From: Staphylotrichum longicolle
Lineage: Eukaryota > Ascomycota > Sordariomycetes > Sordariales > Chaetomiaceae
Assembly: GCA_019096155.1 (NCBI GenBank)
Contig: JAHCVI010000002.1
Location: forward strand, 4,526,001 to 4,590,000
Length of the DNA stretch: 64,000 nt
Reading direction: 5' to 3'
Shown here: positions 1-12,529 of the stretch, one piece after another
Position numbering within the stretch: position 1 is the stretch's first letter
Layout of the letters: every line of letters begins with the position of its first letter
Notes under the pieces: generated by a model
Database searches by the model: none
The model's input: only the letters and a program-made list of their open reading frames with translations
Told to the model about the DNA's origin: nothing
Position numbers and translations under genes: made by a program

Positions 1-3000
1 CCAGGTTGGAAAGTCAATTCCACTTCTCATCAGCGCACCTGCACAATTGGAGCGGGCGGGCAGCCGCTTCGAGCCCACCTCACTGCAACTGGCAGCTGTG
101 GCCTGTGCTGCTGACAGGAGCCTTCCCTGCCGGTGCCTGGGCCCAAGCTTTGCAGCAGCTTCAAGGAAGGCGCCGCAGCACTCGAAACTCAAGCCTTGGA
201 ACCCTGGAAAATCCACTGGAACCTGGAAACAACTCGGGGCTTGTTTCTTTTGCAGCCTCGAGGGATGTCATCCAACACGTTTCTTTGAAACACATTGTAT
301 GCGGTGCGGTACAGAGTACGGATCGCCACCCCCGTGTCACTGTCTCACAGATATGATTTTCCCGTCGGCAAAGCACCCCGCTGATGTGCAGCACTGCAGG
401 GTGCAGACGGCACACATGAGATGACACATGCCCGTTCTGCATCCAGGGACCTGGCCTCGTGCATCTGCGTCCTCCTCGTCGCCACGTCCAAAGGACCGAG
501 AATCGCACGAGGCGCATCAGGCAGTCGGCCAGGTCAAGTTGAGTACGGAATACCGATTGCGGAGTACTGCCCAGGTGACCTGTTGGTGTTATTTCGTTCT
601 TCGAAGAGCCCCCCGCGGGGTTGGAATTGGCGACTCGCCAAGAATGTTGGAGTCGATCTTGATTGATCACCACCAACACACGCTCAACACGGCTAGGTAG
701 GTTTTGTAGGGCTGCCACCATTGACTTGGTTTCCAGATCCTCGAAAAATCCCCGACGATTGTCGATCGCCGATCGCTCAAGCAAGGCTCTGGACGTTGGC
801 CGAGATCGCGACAAGACCTCTCGTTCATCCCAACACAACCATGTCCTGTTTCACCCCTCTTGAGAGACGCATCCCTGCGCGTCCAACACTTCCATGTCCG
901 ACACTCCCAAGGCTCTGGATCGGTCCGTGTGCCTCGATCTTGCCTTTGCAGCGCCCGAGAAATCACCAACTGAAACAGACTTGCTCTTCAGGGGCAGCCC
1001 TGGAGGCGTAGATCATGGAACGCATTCTCGAAACACTCGCCAAATCGCTGAACAGTTGTGTTTCGTTTCAAGTCTGTGGGCAGTCTGTGTGCCATGTTTG
1101 AGGCCCCTGACCGAAAATCGCACGGACCGCTCCTCAGCGACCATGCGACGACGTTGACCACCACGTGCACCGGTTGAATGCGACATCTCCTGGATTGAAA
1201 TCCCGCATCTTAGTGCAGGGCTCGCCGGATCTTGCCAGCAAACAGCAAACACGGAGAAACATCTCGAGCTCGGCGGGGGGGTTCTCTCCGCCTGCATTAG
1301 CTCTCATTCGAGAGAACGGACTGAAGACCGGCCCTCCGACCGCCTCCGATTTGGGTCTGTCAGCTGTGCCGCGAGCCCGCAGTGGCCGGTGGAACATCAC
1401 TTGGATCGTGGGACCTCCAGAATCTATTGACGACGCGCGAGTTTGTTCGCCGCGCGAGACTCATTCAGCTGCGTAAGACTGACAAACAGACCGGGCTTGC
1501 AGACCACATGGCAGCGCCGTCGGGTCAACCAAGCATTCGCTTGCCTCATGGCTTCAATTACACCCAATCTCCTCGCAAACGCAGTGTAACCTTCCCGACG
1601 GGTCAGCGACATGCACCTTGGCATCGGTGGCCGGAATGACCAAGATCAGGCTCACGCAGGCAATCAATATTGCAATCTCTGCGTTGCGTCCAAGTGGTTC
1701 GGCGGATTCCCGCTACTGCGTGCACCATCTCGTGGCGCAAGACTGGCCAATTGCGGAGAGGCAAGCGGTGCAACGGGCGCTTAGAAGCGCGCTGCCATGC
1801 AGTCCCTAGTCCGACTTTGTCCTCGACTTCCGATCCTCGTCAGTGAAGACAATGACGAGGCTTGCCGAACAGCCGCGAGAGGCCGTCTCCGCGGATGGTA
1901 CCAATGCTTGGGATTCTGCGATGGTCGCGCTTACCGGATCCTTCACTAGCGGTGAGGGCATTTTTGCGTCTGTGAGCCCAAGGGAACTTTCCATCCGAGC
2001 AACCAACATGCATATCTGCGGCAGACGAGGACACGGATTGGTTCGTTGGCGCGACTCTCGACTGGCATGCACTGGATAGCCGACCTTTCCGCCGCCATGC
2101 TGCCTTCCTTCTCGCGGACGAAGCATCCCGGAAGCTCGAAGTGCCATGCTTCTGAACGCAAATGACAACACCTCCTTTTCGTCTCTTTGACAGCAGGATT
2201 CCTTGGCTGCTGTCGGTTCACTCCATCGCGGCCAAGACCCCTGTCCTCACATGACAAGTTGCTTCTGCAGCATCCGCCATGCCGTTGGGCGAGAACTGGC
2301 AAACGATGCTCAACCAACAGGCCATGGCTATTGCAGTTCTTACCCGGAGATTTTCCAGACACGACAGCCACGTCACTTGTGCAATGTGGACTGTTGCTGG
2401 CACGGAGGGAGATGCTATTCCCCCGCCGGCAGTACAGTGGCGAGAAAATTCCACTTCATCCTCGATCTCGATCCCGGCCAGATGGAGCCGAACGTCTATG
2501 CAGTTGGTCTGCCTTGCATGGCCAGACTGGCAGGCCCTGATCCCTCAAACAAGCGACAAGCGACGAGCGTCGACAAGCGGGCTTGGCCGGCTCCTCCAGG
2601 CTTTAGGACCATGCAGCCGCATCCTTGTAGGCTAGACAGCGCACCTTGTACCGGTACGCGGATGAGCCTCATGAGGAAAACGGAGAGGTAACGGTGGTGG
2701 ATGGCGAAGAGAGTGATGGGGAGCATGCCATGCCATGGTGTGGCATGGCTTGGAGGCTCTGGGAGCCGCACCTGAACACGTTGGCTCTTACGAGCAGGGT
2801 TCAGTCAGGCATCCAAATGTCAAGTCATGACAGGAGAGACTTGCAGAGAGCCCACCATCGGACGTGGCAGAGCTCGGCTCGTGTCGACACACTATGCAGT
2901 TGGTTGATAGCTTAGCAAGAACAGCAAGGAACCCAGGCACTCTTCCAAGTGAGGGCCACTGCGGATGAGTCCGAGTCTTTGGCTCCGAGAGACCGGGGGG

Positions 3001-4159
3001 TTGCATGCCGTTGTCTTCATACCACAAAGCCCACCATCTTCCTGCTCCTGTCCGGCGAACTCCGCCGCTTCTTCTTCTTTCCCACCTCGGCCACTGTATG
3101 TATGGAGTCCCACCCACTAAAGCCACCATGATCCTTCCAACGAGCAGTCCTCACAATCCGCCTCGGGCGGTGCAGCTATTTAGTCTGTCTTGAGAACGGG
3201 GGCTTTGCACATGGGCGGGATCTGCCCGGCCGGAGCCCCGGGGACCGGCAGGATGGAAGCGGGCGTCCAGCTGCGGAGACTGTGTCTGGGGTAGTTAGAG
3301 GCTGGCCGGCCTGGTTGAGCGGCCTGGTGGGTCGAGGTCAGGGTCAAGTGTCTCAATTGGGCGCGGCATCGCCAAGGGATGTTAGTGTATTCCTTCTTCT
3401 CTTTTCTTTTTGTTCTGTTTGGCCCGGCCTGCTGGTCGGTCGGTTGGTCGGTCGGTTCCAAGGGGCTGGAAGCGCCCGCGCTTATTTTGCTTGGTCTCGT
3501 TGGTGGGATTGGCGGTGTGCTGGGTTGGTGGCGTCCTGTTGGTCTGGTCATCAGCCAAATCATCTCCCGGTTAATCACTGGCGGGTGTCTTGGGTGTTTG
3601 TCAGTCGGTGTTGTTTGTGGGGCGGATCAGGTGAGGTGTGTAGATGGCGGTGACGGCTTGCTGCCGTGAGACGCTTCTTTTCTCCTGCTGGGTGGGCGGT
3701 GGCTGCGCTGCTGAACGGAAGCCCGAGACAGTGGGTGGCTGTGGCCCCGCGGTGTCTGTCTCACTGTCTGCACGGCCGGCGAGGCCGGGCTGATTGGGGG
3801 CTTTTGGCCGAGTCCGAATTGTTGGCTCTGCGTGAGGGTGGGGTGCAGAGGCTGTCAAGTCTGAACAGAGAATGTCTCGGGTTTGCTTTTCTGGGCGGAT
3901 TCGGTGCTGTCAAGGCCTTGAGTTACTGGTCGTACATGTATCCATGCAGGGCTGAACCTATTGGCCAGCATGGCTGGGGCAATGAGTCGCTCCCCTCAGC
4001 TAGAACCATACGAAAAATGGTTCACAGAACTACCTCCGGCTCAATATACCGGAGGTCCCATGCTGATTCTCAGCGTACCTACCCAGGGCAATGCCAATTC
4101 TCGGCGGGTTTTGAACCCCAGAACTGCCCCGGGCTCTCTCGCCCTAAAATCCTGTTACC
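1..4159. other. Gene-free stretch at left edge
   Basis: I see no credible gene in these 4.1 kb. Open frames of up to about 225 codons exist on both strands, but their translations are rich in Arg, Ser, Cys and Trp, have no recognisable domain, and overlap each other in several frames. About 3420-3460 holds a short run of GGTC/GGTT units (GGTCGGTCGGTTGGTCGG). The stretch may contain long untranslated regions or regulatory sequence for genes beyond the left edge. Confidence 0.5.
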
Positions 4160-6399
4160 TTATACTAGAGTGATTACCTCACGCCTTGCCTTCTTGAGCA
4201 CGCTCTCATCCAGCAGACAGCCAAACCCCACTCGCTCATATGCCCCAGGCGTAGACTTGGATTTTGTAAGTAAAAGCATCCAGGAGCCCAAATATGTGTC
4301 CTCAGATGTCATCCTCGAAACCACCACACAGCGAACGCTAGAAGAAATCCCCTCGATGCCCGCCCCCGAATCCAGAATCTCCCATGCTATGTCCGCCGGA
4401 TAGTCGGAGCGACCGTGCGGTGTCCATACGCCGACGACTCCTGGGTTGTAACACCCAGGCGCGAGAACCTTCGGCTTCTTAGGGCGCACCGCGAACTTTC
4501 GTTTGATCAGCAAGCTCTCGAAAACCAACGGGCATCCAGGGCCATGCTCGCCCTCGAATGGAATGGGTTCCGCTGTCCCGGGCCTGAAGGATCTGATGGT
4601 GATGCGACTTGACACATCCGCGATGCTCGGGGTAATGTCGCACGCAAAACCCAGAGGGCCGTCCACACTGGCCCAGGACCAAGAAGGCGCTCTGCCCGGA
4701 TGCCTCTGAAGGGCGGCGTGATGTGGCCTCGCGAACCACAGGATGCCTCGCACGATATCCGTGTTGAACACACCGCAATGATAGTCGTGGTAGAGCATGC
4801 TGGGAAAGAGATTGTGGAACTGGTCCACGATGCCGGCGAGCGCGACGAGTTTGTCCTCGGGTTCCGTCATGCTGCACCGCGAGTATTGTTGGACAAGTCG
4901 GTACCAGTAGTCGTAATGGTTTGCTCCCCGACGACCGCGGAGCAGCTCACCGGCCAAGGTGCCGGGCATCTCACCGCCAATCCCAACCGGGCAGTGGATG
5001 CACTCCCATATGACATGATCCTCCACGAAGTGAAGGATCCGTGGAGAGAGAGACAGCTCCTGCACCCACCACGCTCTCGACATGATACAACTGTGTTTGA
5101 ACCGCTGCAGCAGATTGGCATTGGGCGGGTCGGGGATCCGGATGGCGAATCGACCTGATGGATTCTCTGGACGGATCCGGAGGAAGTCGGGGACAAGTGC
5201 CGATGAAAGAAAGCCATGCCCGGGTTTGGGGACGAGTGAGCGGCGATGGTCACACTAGCATCCGCGAAAATGACGCCCATCCGCCGCGACTCCAGCAGCC
5301 AGTCCCCCTCGTCGTCCTGTACAATGCAAAGGGAGTCGATCCACAAGTACCTGATCCCAAGTCTCCGCGCAACCAGAGCCGCGTCTTGAAAGCTGCGAGG
5401 CAGTTCCCCGAGGGCGAAGCCCGCTGTCCTCTCATTCAGCGTTTCTTTGGTGGTCTGGAAAGGCACTTTGCCGCCCCAGCGATGACTTAGCGCGGCGTAA
5501 TCCGCAAATATACCGGAATCGGCGTCTCTTGTGTAGTGGAGCGAAAGCCGACAGAACTCCGCAGGCCGGTCCGGGTCGAGGAGGCTCAGATCAATCACAC
5601 GGCTGGGAAGGCGCGGGGGTTTCGCCCTCGGCCCAACTCGCGCTCGAGGTGAGGCCAAGCCCCTCATGATATCGCCCACTGAGTGGTCTGGGGGGATGAC
5701 GAGGCCGTCCAAAGAACAGAAGCACTGTAGCGTCTCAAGTTTCGGCTCAACCGATGCTGCCGCGACCGCTGCTCGGTCTTGGACGGGGTGGTCTGTACGG
5801 TCAAGCTGCCTCTCTGCCTCGTAGCTCAAGCGGTTCGCAAGTGGCGGTGGAAACGGCGAAGGGCCGCCTGATTCTAGGCATCTTGTCAGCAAAAGTTCCA
5901 TGGGTCAAGGACCGGTGCGGGCCTGGAAGCACATCTCACCGATTGTCTCCTCCTCGTCCTGGAATACCTCAAACTCAGCGAGACGGATGAGACGTTCCGT
6001 GTCGCCGTGTCGCGCCACTATACGCACGAACAAAAGGCCGGGCTTCACACGCAAGCACAGAGGAAAGCCAGGATATCGCGTCGTTGGCAAGCCTTGTCTG
6101 ACAAGGGCGGCTTCCAGGTCCTGATGTACGGTCTGGTAGAGAAAGGCGCAGAACCGACACTGGGTCGATGAAGCCTCCAGGTCCCAGCAGTTTGGTAGGA
6201 GAACATGCAGTTTGGATTCCGCGATGCTCTTGAGGTCAAGCTTGCTGCAGGCGTGGCATAGTCGCCATGGGGCAAGGCGGTGCAGACCGTGAGTTTTCGT
6301 GGTGTGGTACGTGGCCTGAGGTGAGGGAGAGGTGTCGTCGTGGCCATGGCTCGACTCAGGCTGGGCAGCGGGAGCGACGCGGGAACCCCGGCGAAACAT
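4160..6399 (-). CDS. HET-domain (heterokaryon incompatibility) protein, with an apparent 1-nt frameshift
   Basis: HET proteins mediate non-self recognition between fungal strains and trigger cell death on fusion. The start at 6399 opens a Cys-containing N-terminal region (CHACSKLDL and QCRFCAF). An in-frame TGA near 5905 falls inside a clear 66-nt intron, 5874-5939, with donor GTGAGA, branch GCTGAC and acceptor CTAG. Splicing it joins two exons in frame. The HET core follows at about 5640-5230, with YAALSHRWG, YLWIDSLCI and ADASVTIAA. At about 5218-5223, in a C/G run, the reading must change frame to continue into RFAIRIPDPPN and WWVQELSLSPRILHF, the usual HET continuation, which then runs to the stop at 4160. 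No intron with good signals fits there. A one-base deletion (pseudogene) or a sequence error is likely. The family call is secure; functionality is not. Confidence 0.85.
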
Positions 6400-7922
6400 G
6401 GAAGCTAAGATAACAAAACGAGGAAGAGATCTCGTGAGTTGACTCGAATGTAGGGCTTAGTGTCCAGGGTTGGGGGAGGAAGAGTCAGGCTTTTGCAGAT
6501 GGTATCGACTACCCCACCAGCTGAGCCCCTAAATGCTGCGCAAGTGATTGCCTGGTGCCCTTGGGTCACGAGAGCCTTGCGTATGATCAACCCGGTAGTT
6601 AAAGAGGAACTAATGCCTCGTGTCAAGAACTGCTCGAGACCGCAAGGGTTCCTGATGGGGATGATCTGAGTGCGCCGCCATTGCCTGTGAGGCGTCAACC
6701 GCCTTGACTACCTATTGGTCAATCCAGAAACCCCTTGCCTGGCTTGCCACCAGTGTCTTGCGGCTGAAGAAGGGGGTGATCACAACCCCGCACCCGACTA
6801 GAAATTCTAGCGATCACCAGCCCGCTCCTCCGTGAACCATTGCCGGTTGCTCTGATGCACTCGATTCCACAATCCAGAACCTAGAGCCCAGAACCCAGAA
6901 AGCAAGCCTCCGTTTACATCCTCTTTGTCAGTTCTCACCGCCCCCGTTCTTCAAATGGCCGACACCGACATCTACTATGCAAGATTGACCCGAACTAGTG
7001 CCGGCTCTGAGGAACATGGCTTCCTACGCACAGCTGACTTTTGCATAGCCGTCGCCCCTGTGGTCACCCCAGTTCTGCGGTCGCTGACTCTCTGTTTGGA
7101 CTCCCCAGCAGACTGGCGGAACGGACAGTTGATCTCATTAGCGGGACAAGGGGTATCACCGGGGTTGCTTTGTGCGTTGTAGCTCTAGGAGGCACAGCTC
7201 TCTTGGGACGGCTTTGCTGAGGGCGTCTCTGTAATTTAGATTCAGTGGCATGCCATATCGGAAGCGGCCTGTGGTTCCCAGCGTACCTCTTTGGATTCGA
7301 TCACCCTCTGTGCGAGCATGATTCATGGAACCGGGCGTTGCCGGCTTACTTTTGGATGAAGTCATGTCTTGAATAGGGCTGACAATCTGTGTAACATTCG
7401 CAGGGGCAATACCAAGTTTTTGGATGATCACTCCAGGGTCATCCATATATCCGTTGGAGAATCCGAGGTTTGCTGCCTGAGACGCTTACATCCCTCGGAC
7501 TTTTTGTCTCCCCTAGCCATCCTGGTAACCACGGAAACGCACCTCCCTCCTACCATATTCAGCATTAGAAGCTTTTGTAAGTCGCAAAACCGTGTGGCTA
7601 TGGGTCTCGGATGGGCGGTTGTTAAGATATGACGCCCTTTGCTTGATATGGGGAACTATGGCGTAGGATGTCATTCCTGAACCATTAGTTGACCGCTCGC
7701 GAGAGACCTATATGGTGTAAGAATCGGCCCGAGGCTTGCCTGCCAGGACCAAGCTGACGCTTCAGCCCGGGAGTTGAGCGCAACTCATCGTTTGTGCGGG
7801 AGCATAAAAAGGCAAACGGCATCCTACGCTTGCCGTCACTCGTGGCAGCAAATTCGACTTACTAGGTACAATATTGCATTACACACATAACGGACCGGAC
7901 TCGTATCAGTACTCAAGACATC
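6400..7922. other. Intergenic, no gene seen
   Basis: This lies between the HET gene start and the spherulin gene. No open frame looks conserved. A TATA-like ATAAAAAGG sits at about 7804-7812, roughly 110 bases before the spherulin ATG, and is the only candidate promoter element I can point to. Confidence 0.5.
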
Positions 7923-9003
7923 ATGAAGGCGCATCTGGCTATTCAGGTTGCGGTCTTGGCCGTCACTGCGCTGGCCCGTACCGAGGTGATGTTGCCGCTC
8001 TACACACCTCCCGGTGGCATCCCAGCAAAGCCAGACTGGCAGGCGGCGGTCGACGCCATCCGCAACAACCCAGACATGCACTTTTACGTCGTCATTAACC
8101 CTAATAGCGGCCCCAAGAACACATCAAGCCCCGGTAACCTGGGAAGCTGCAACCTCTGGAACGCGACGGATCCAAACGACCCCGACTACCTCGAGCACGG
8201 CTGCAACCGAGACTGGTCAACCAATGTCCACATTCTCAACCAGTTCCCCAACGCGCAGACACTCGGCTACGTGGCTACCGGGTATGGCAACCCCGAGAGA
8301 CGGAGCATTGAGCAGATTGAAGAGGACATTGCGGAATGGTAAGTAAACCAACAACAACAACAACAACAACAACCACAAGTCCCCAGTTCTAACGCTATTG
8401 CTATCTAGGGCGGCCTGGGACACAGCCCGAACGTGGAACCTCAACGAGGTCGGCAACATCTCCATCCACGGCCTCTGGTTCGACGAGACGGGCATCACCC
8501 TCGGCAACCGGACCGAATACCTCACCCTCACATCCTACGCGCGCCAGGTGTTTTCCACCACCGGGCCCTCCCCGCGGCACCAATTCTCCCTCGTCATGAA
8601 CCCGGGCTCGAACCCGGACCAAAACTACGAAGACGATCTCTTCGGCATGGCCGACGCCGTCGTGGTGCGCGAGACGTGCTGGACGAGCGCCGCGGGCGGG
8701 GACTGCCCGCCGCCGTACGAGCCGTTCGACTACGCCAAGCTGCGCGACGGGTTCGGGCTGCCGCACAACGCGGCCTACCGGAACAAGAGCGTCGTGATTG
8801 TGCACCAGGTGCATGACCCGCCGGCGGCGAACAACCAGACGCTGTATGAGCAGATCAGGGGGGTGGTGGGGCTGGGTTTGCATAGCACGTACTTTACGAG
8901 TGGGAACTGGTCTGAGACGAGACTGCTGCCGGCGTCGGTGGGGTGGTGGCCGAGTTTTTGTCGAGGGCGAATAACGAGACGGGTGCGGGGGGTGGAGGTG
9001 TGA
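7923..9003 (+). CDS. Spherulin-4-like secreted protein
   Basis: Two exons: 7923-8338 and 8409-9003. The 70-nt intron (8339-8408) has donor GTAAGT, a CTAAC branch and acceptor CTAG. The model encodes about 336 aa. Residues 1-18 form a signal peptide (MKAHLAIQVAVLAVTALA). The mature start VMLPLYTPPGGIP, then FYVVINPNSGP, and LGYVATGYG, match the spherulation-specific family 4 / cell-surface spherulin-4 family, a TIM-barrel-like secreted family of unknown or glycosidase-like activity. Several NxS/T sequons are present. Near the C terminus the frame reads SVGWWPSFCRGR. Shifting one base at about 8938-8945 gives the more typical GGVVAEFLSRANNE and stops a few codons later. The last 25 residues are therefore doubtful, either through a small frameshift or a sequence error in a G run. 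Confidence 0.85.
8347..8375 (+). repeat. (CAA)n microsatellite in an intron
   Basis: About nine CAA units lie just after the donor of the spherulin-4 gene intron. This is a length-variable simple repeat with no sign of function. Confidence 0.9.
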
Positions 9004-9498
9004 TGGGGTGAGGTGGATGCCGCTGGTGGCCTTGGAGAGAGAGAGAGAGGAAGACGAATTCAGGACGAGGGTGGATTAGTTTTGAGTGCCCTGGTTGGCT
9101 TATGTCCAAGTCAAAGAAGGGGCAAATGCAAGGGTAAGGCACCTTACATTAACTTAACTTGAATCATCGATTCATTAGATTTCAGTCTTAAGCTTAGTTG
9201 GTGCCTGTCGTGCACTGTCTCCAGTGTCTCGATCACAAGAGTCAGGTTCCAGCTCATTGAATTTTGCTAGATATGACCACCGTAACATAGAGCATATTGC
9301 TCGAATCTAAGACGGTTAACGTCGGCGCTATCGGACGCAAAAGGCTTACGTGATCAAGCTCTGACAAGGCGCTCTGCCCAAACCCCGACGAGTCACCGAA
9401 ACACAGGAGGTGAGTCAAACCACTGGCAACAAAACAGCACTAGGAACCGACACCATCAACTTTTGGCCAGGCCAATCCAAAACTCAACACTGAAAACT
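9004..9498. other. Intergenic, no gene seen
   Basis: This covers the 3' side of the spherulin gene and the 5' side of the acetyltransferase gene. A short (GA)n run lies near 9037-9050. Nothing else is evident. Confidence 0.6.
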
Positions 9499-10337
9499 AT
9501 GTCTCCCAAAAACGAGTTTCGCCTGCCTGCTGGCGAGATAGCCAACAACAGGGTCAAACTGACCCCGTTTCTCGTTTGTCTCTTCCTTTCTGCTTACCCC
9601 TGAATCCTGTCGAGTCGTCGACCGACGTACCCACATCCCTGAACGAGACGACGCATGAAAATGAACTGTCCACTGACAAACCCTGAACTCCCCAGGCGGA
9701 CCGCCACGCGGAGGCCTTCATCGCTCAGTCCGCCCCCCACCCGGAACTGTATTCGCACATGCCGCTGGGGCCGTTCGCGACCAAAGACGACTTTGTCTCG
9801 CAGTTCCTCACGCACTGGCCGCAGCAAGTCCCGGAGTGCATCATCCTGGCCGTCATCGACAAGACAAAACCGCCCTCGCCCGAGGACGACGAGGGCCAGC
9901 TGGCGGGCATGGTCGCATTCCTGCGAACGTCCACCACCCACTTGTCGACCGAGATCGGCGCCATCGTGATCCTGCCGGAATTCCACCGCACCCACGTCAC
10001 GACCAACACCGTCGGCCTGATGCTGCAGTGCGCCTTGACCAGCGTCCGGGACGGCGGCCTGGGCCTCCGCCGCGTGGTCTGGCAGGCGAGCACCATGAAC
10101 GCCGCCTCGGTCCGCGTCGCCGAGCGGCTGGGGTTCCAGCGCGAAGCCGTCCTGCGGTGGCACTTTGTCTTTCGGCAGGGGACCGAGAACCACAAGGTGG
10201 GGAATGGCCGGCCGCTGCCGCCTGGGAGCGACGAGGGGGATCTCGGGAGGGATACGGTCGTGCTGAGTCTGTGCTGGGATGACTGGGAACAGGGAGCCCG
10301 GGAGAGGGTGGAGGAAGCCATGACGAGGACCAAGTGA
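9499..10337 (+). CDS. GNAT-family N-acetyltransferase (RimJ/RimL type)
   Basis: It transfers an acetyl group from acetyl-CoA to an amine; the substrate is unknown and the enzyme is presumably cytosolic. Exon 1 is 9499-9573 (MSPKNEFRLP... reading into KLTPFL). Exon 2 is 9696-10337. The 122-nt intron has donor GTTTGT, branch CACTGAC and acceptor CCCAG. The spliced product is 238 aa, normal for the family. The fold signature is clear: HPELYSHMPLGPF near residue 40, the beta-4 strand IGAIVILPEFHRTHV, and the CoA-binding end NAASVRVAERLGFQREAVLRW. The ORF that begins at the internal ATG (9759) would miss the first 46 residues, so I chose the upstream exon. No cluster context is apparent. Confidence 0.88.
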
Positions 10338-10927
10338 TCTTGCAAGATTTACCTATGCCAAAGATTCGGCGGTGTAGAAAAAGCTCAGAATGATTTGCCA
10401 CCATGTCAGCGAGGCAAGGTGAGACATTATGCCCATTTGCTGCATTACACGTCTATTAGAGGAAGGCAAAGGTGGAACCTCGCCGTGTTTGGGGAGCGTT
10501 CCTTGGAATCGTCGAAAACTGAGGACTCGGCCAGTGGCGAGACTAGCCAAGAAGAGTTTCATTATGCCAAGGGCAGCAGAGGGTACCATCTTCAGGTGTC
10601 AATGCTATGTGTCAATGATTATACAACATCAAACTCTCCCCAAACGCCATCAGTTTCCCAGACACTGCATATTTCCTCAGGTTTCTCCAGCCTCGTAGAC
10701 AGGGAGATGCCATTCCAGCACGCCTATCCCTCTTCAGCACATTGACACCTGCTTCTTTCCTCATCCAAGTTGACGAGAATGAAACTGTTCGCGTCATCCT
10801 CCAAAGTCGAGTTGAACTCTGCCCGTATGACTGTACCCATTTGCATGCAAGCGGCTTTCAGACCATCGTCCGTTCGACGACATAACCTCTGAACCCCTGA
10901 TGCAACAGTCCAACTCGCTAGCTGCGT
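10338..10927. other. Intergenic between convergent 3' ends
   Basis: This is shared 3' sequence of the acetyltransferase gene (plus) and the DUF7136 gene (minus). No credible gene is present. Confidence 0.6.
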
Positions 10928-11767
10928 CTAGTACAAACCTGCCACCATACTAACCGCAGACATAAGCGATGTCAACCACATCACGGACCCAGCATCCGCG
11001 GTCCAGAGTGGCGCCCCCCGCGCTGCTGCGTTGCCAGAAGAAGGGGTGCTGGTACTCTTCGGCGGCGTGACAGACTCGCAGAAGGATTGCCGAGTGAGAT
11101 TGACCGCGGCGGCTGCCACCTTTGGGCCCATGGCGATGGCGCAGGGGTGAGCAGGCGGGAACGGGCCCGGCGCCAGGACATTGCACAGGCCGCGGCCCAT
11201 GTTGAGGCTCGGCTCGATGGGCAGCGTGTCGGTCACGTTGAAGGTGGCGGCCTGCGAGCGGGTGCACGCGTCGGTGCTCTGGAGCAAGTCGGGTTGCGGC
11301 GCGCCCTTCTTGGTCGTGAAGCGGAGTTTCTGCTGCTGGAGGATCTGGCTGATCTGCGTGTCGTTGCCTTCCCGGCTGCAGTTTTGTGATTGTACGTTCC
11401 AGATCAGAAACCAGGTGGCTTCGGCGGCGGTCGTCTTGTCCGCGTCCAGATACTCGTGCGTGAGGAGGGGGTCAGTCTGGCCGAGCTCGTCACAGTGGAG
11501 CGTGCGAGATCCGGTCGCCATGCGCTGCCCGCTGTCGAGGTCGCGGATGACCCAGCTAATGCTCATTGCTAGCGGCACCGCCAGGGCCGAGTTTTGGACG
11601 GCGAAAAGGAGTGGGATGGGGCCTGTGCTGTACGTCTCGTTGCGCGGAAACACCAGGTCGACCTCGACGACGGCGGCCTGGACGCCAGCAAAGCAGCAGG
11701 ACTGCACTGCTAAGAGGCCCATGAGGGCCTGACCGAGAAGGCGTAGCGGGAAAGGGAGCGTGGGCAT
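10928..11767 (-). CDS. DUF7136-family secreted protein, probably GPI-anchored
   Basis: Single exon, 279 aa. The ORF is open further upstream, but the ATG at 11767 begins a good signal peptide (LRLLGQALMGLLAVQSCCFAGVQA). The mature N terminus is VEVDLVFPRNETY, the hallmark of the DUF7136 family of fungal secreted proteins. LLFAVQNSALA follows, and the later regions carry paired cysteines (TLHCDE, QNCSRE, DACTRS, GLCNVL, HPCAIA) and several N-glycosylation sequons. The last 20 residues are hydrophobic (VMWLTSLMSAVSMVAGLY) after a small-residue stretch, fitting a GPI-anchor signal. The molecular function of the family is unknown. The location is inferred to be the cell surface or wall. Confidence 0.82.
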   Translation of the reverse strand: MPTLPFPLRLLGQALMGLLAVQSCCFAGVQAAVVEVDLVFPRNETYSTGPIPLLFAVQNSALAVPLAMSISWVIRDLDSGQRMATGSRTLHCDELGQTDPLLTHEYLDADKTTAAEATWFLIWNVQSQNCSREGNDTQISQILQQQKLRFTTKKGAPQPDLLQSTDACTRSQAATFNVTDTLPIEPSLNMGRGLCNVLAPGPFPPAHPCAIAMGPKVAAAAVNLTRQSFCESVTPPKSTSTPSSGNAAARGAPLWTADAGSVMWLTSLMSAVSMVAGLY

Positions 11768-12529
11768 GGTTTGGGAACGACTTGAGAGGGATTGTTGTGC
11801 AAGAGGGACCAGCGGGGGACGGGATCGTTGGTTGATTTTGTTCAGGGCACGTCGAAGAACCAACAGCTGCGGACTAGACCGCATTTGTAGAGGCAGATGA
11901 GCCTCGTGCGAGGCGGACAGTGTTGGGCTGTGTGAGGCATAGCCTTTCAGGGGAGATCTCGGGCTGGCCAATCGGGAGCGGATGCTTCAGGTTGGTTGCG
12001 CCTCTCTGGTTAATGGTTTAACGACCGTAGCCCCCTGCCCGACCACATCCTCCACCATGACGACGACGACCATTACGCGGACCGTGAGTGCACCAGCATC
12101 GCCACACTTTTCCTCGCGCTGGGCGGCATGCTCAGCAACTGCAACATGTTTGTCAAGATTGTCCCGTCGATACCTGCAACATCGTGGTCTTCAACAACGC
12201 CCCCATCACCACCGAGAACCTTGTGCTTTTAGTGTGTCTTTCCCTTACGTTGCAAAGACAAGATGTTGTGCACCCCCTTGTCTCAGCAGAACCTTAGCCC
12301 CCTGAATAACAGGGAAGCTTTGCCCGAAGTATCCAGTCGTGACAAACCCAACGACCTCTGAGCTGCCGACCTCTAATACCACACAGTACCCACTGGCCTG
12401 AGCATTCGTTGTTACACCACGCATGCACCTCTTGAACTGAGCCACTTGGCTGATATTCCCACAAGAGAGCCCGAATCAGGGTCTTGCAAATGCCGGCCAA
12501 CTCCATTGAGAGAAAGGCAAACCGTCACC
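11768..12529. other. Intergenic, possible small ORF
   Basis: This holds the 5' side of the DUF7136 gene and the 3' side of the RBR gene. At 12058-12290 (plus) there is an ATG (MTTTTITRT) followed by a perfect GTGAGT donor, and downstream frames with a few Cys residues (VCQDCPVDTCNIVVF). I could not close a spliced ORF with confidence, so I do not call a gene. Confidence 0.4.

Noticed and set aside
161..838. 225-codon minus-strand open frame
   Set aside because: No recognisable domain; Arg/Cys/Trp-rich composition typical of chance frames, with overlapping frames on both strands.
5905..5907. In-frame TGA in the HET gene as a nonsense mutation
   Set aside because: It lies within a 66-nt intron with donor GTGAGA, branch CTGAC and acceptor CTAG, so it is spliced out.
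12058..12290. Possible small gene starting MTTTTITRT with a GTGAGT donor
   Set aside because: No acceptor gave a convincing continuing frame; kept only as a note in the intergenic entry.
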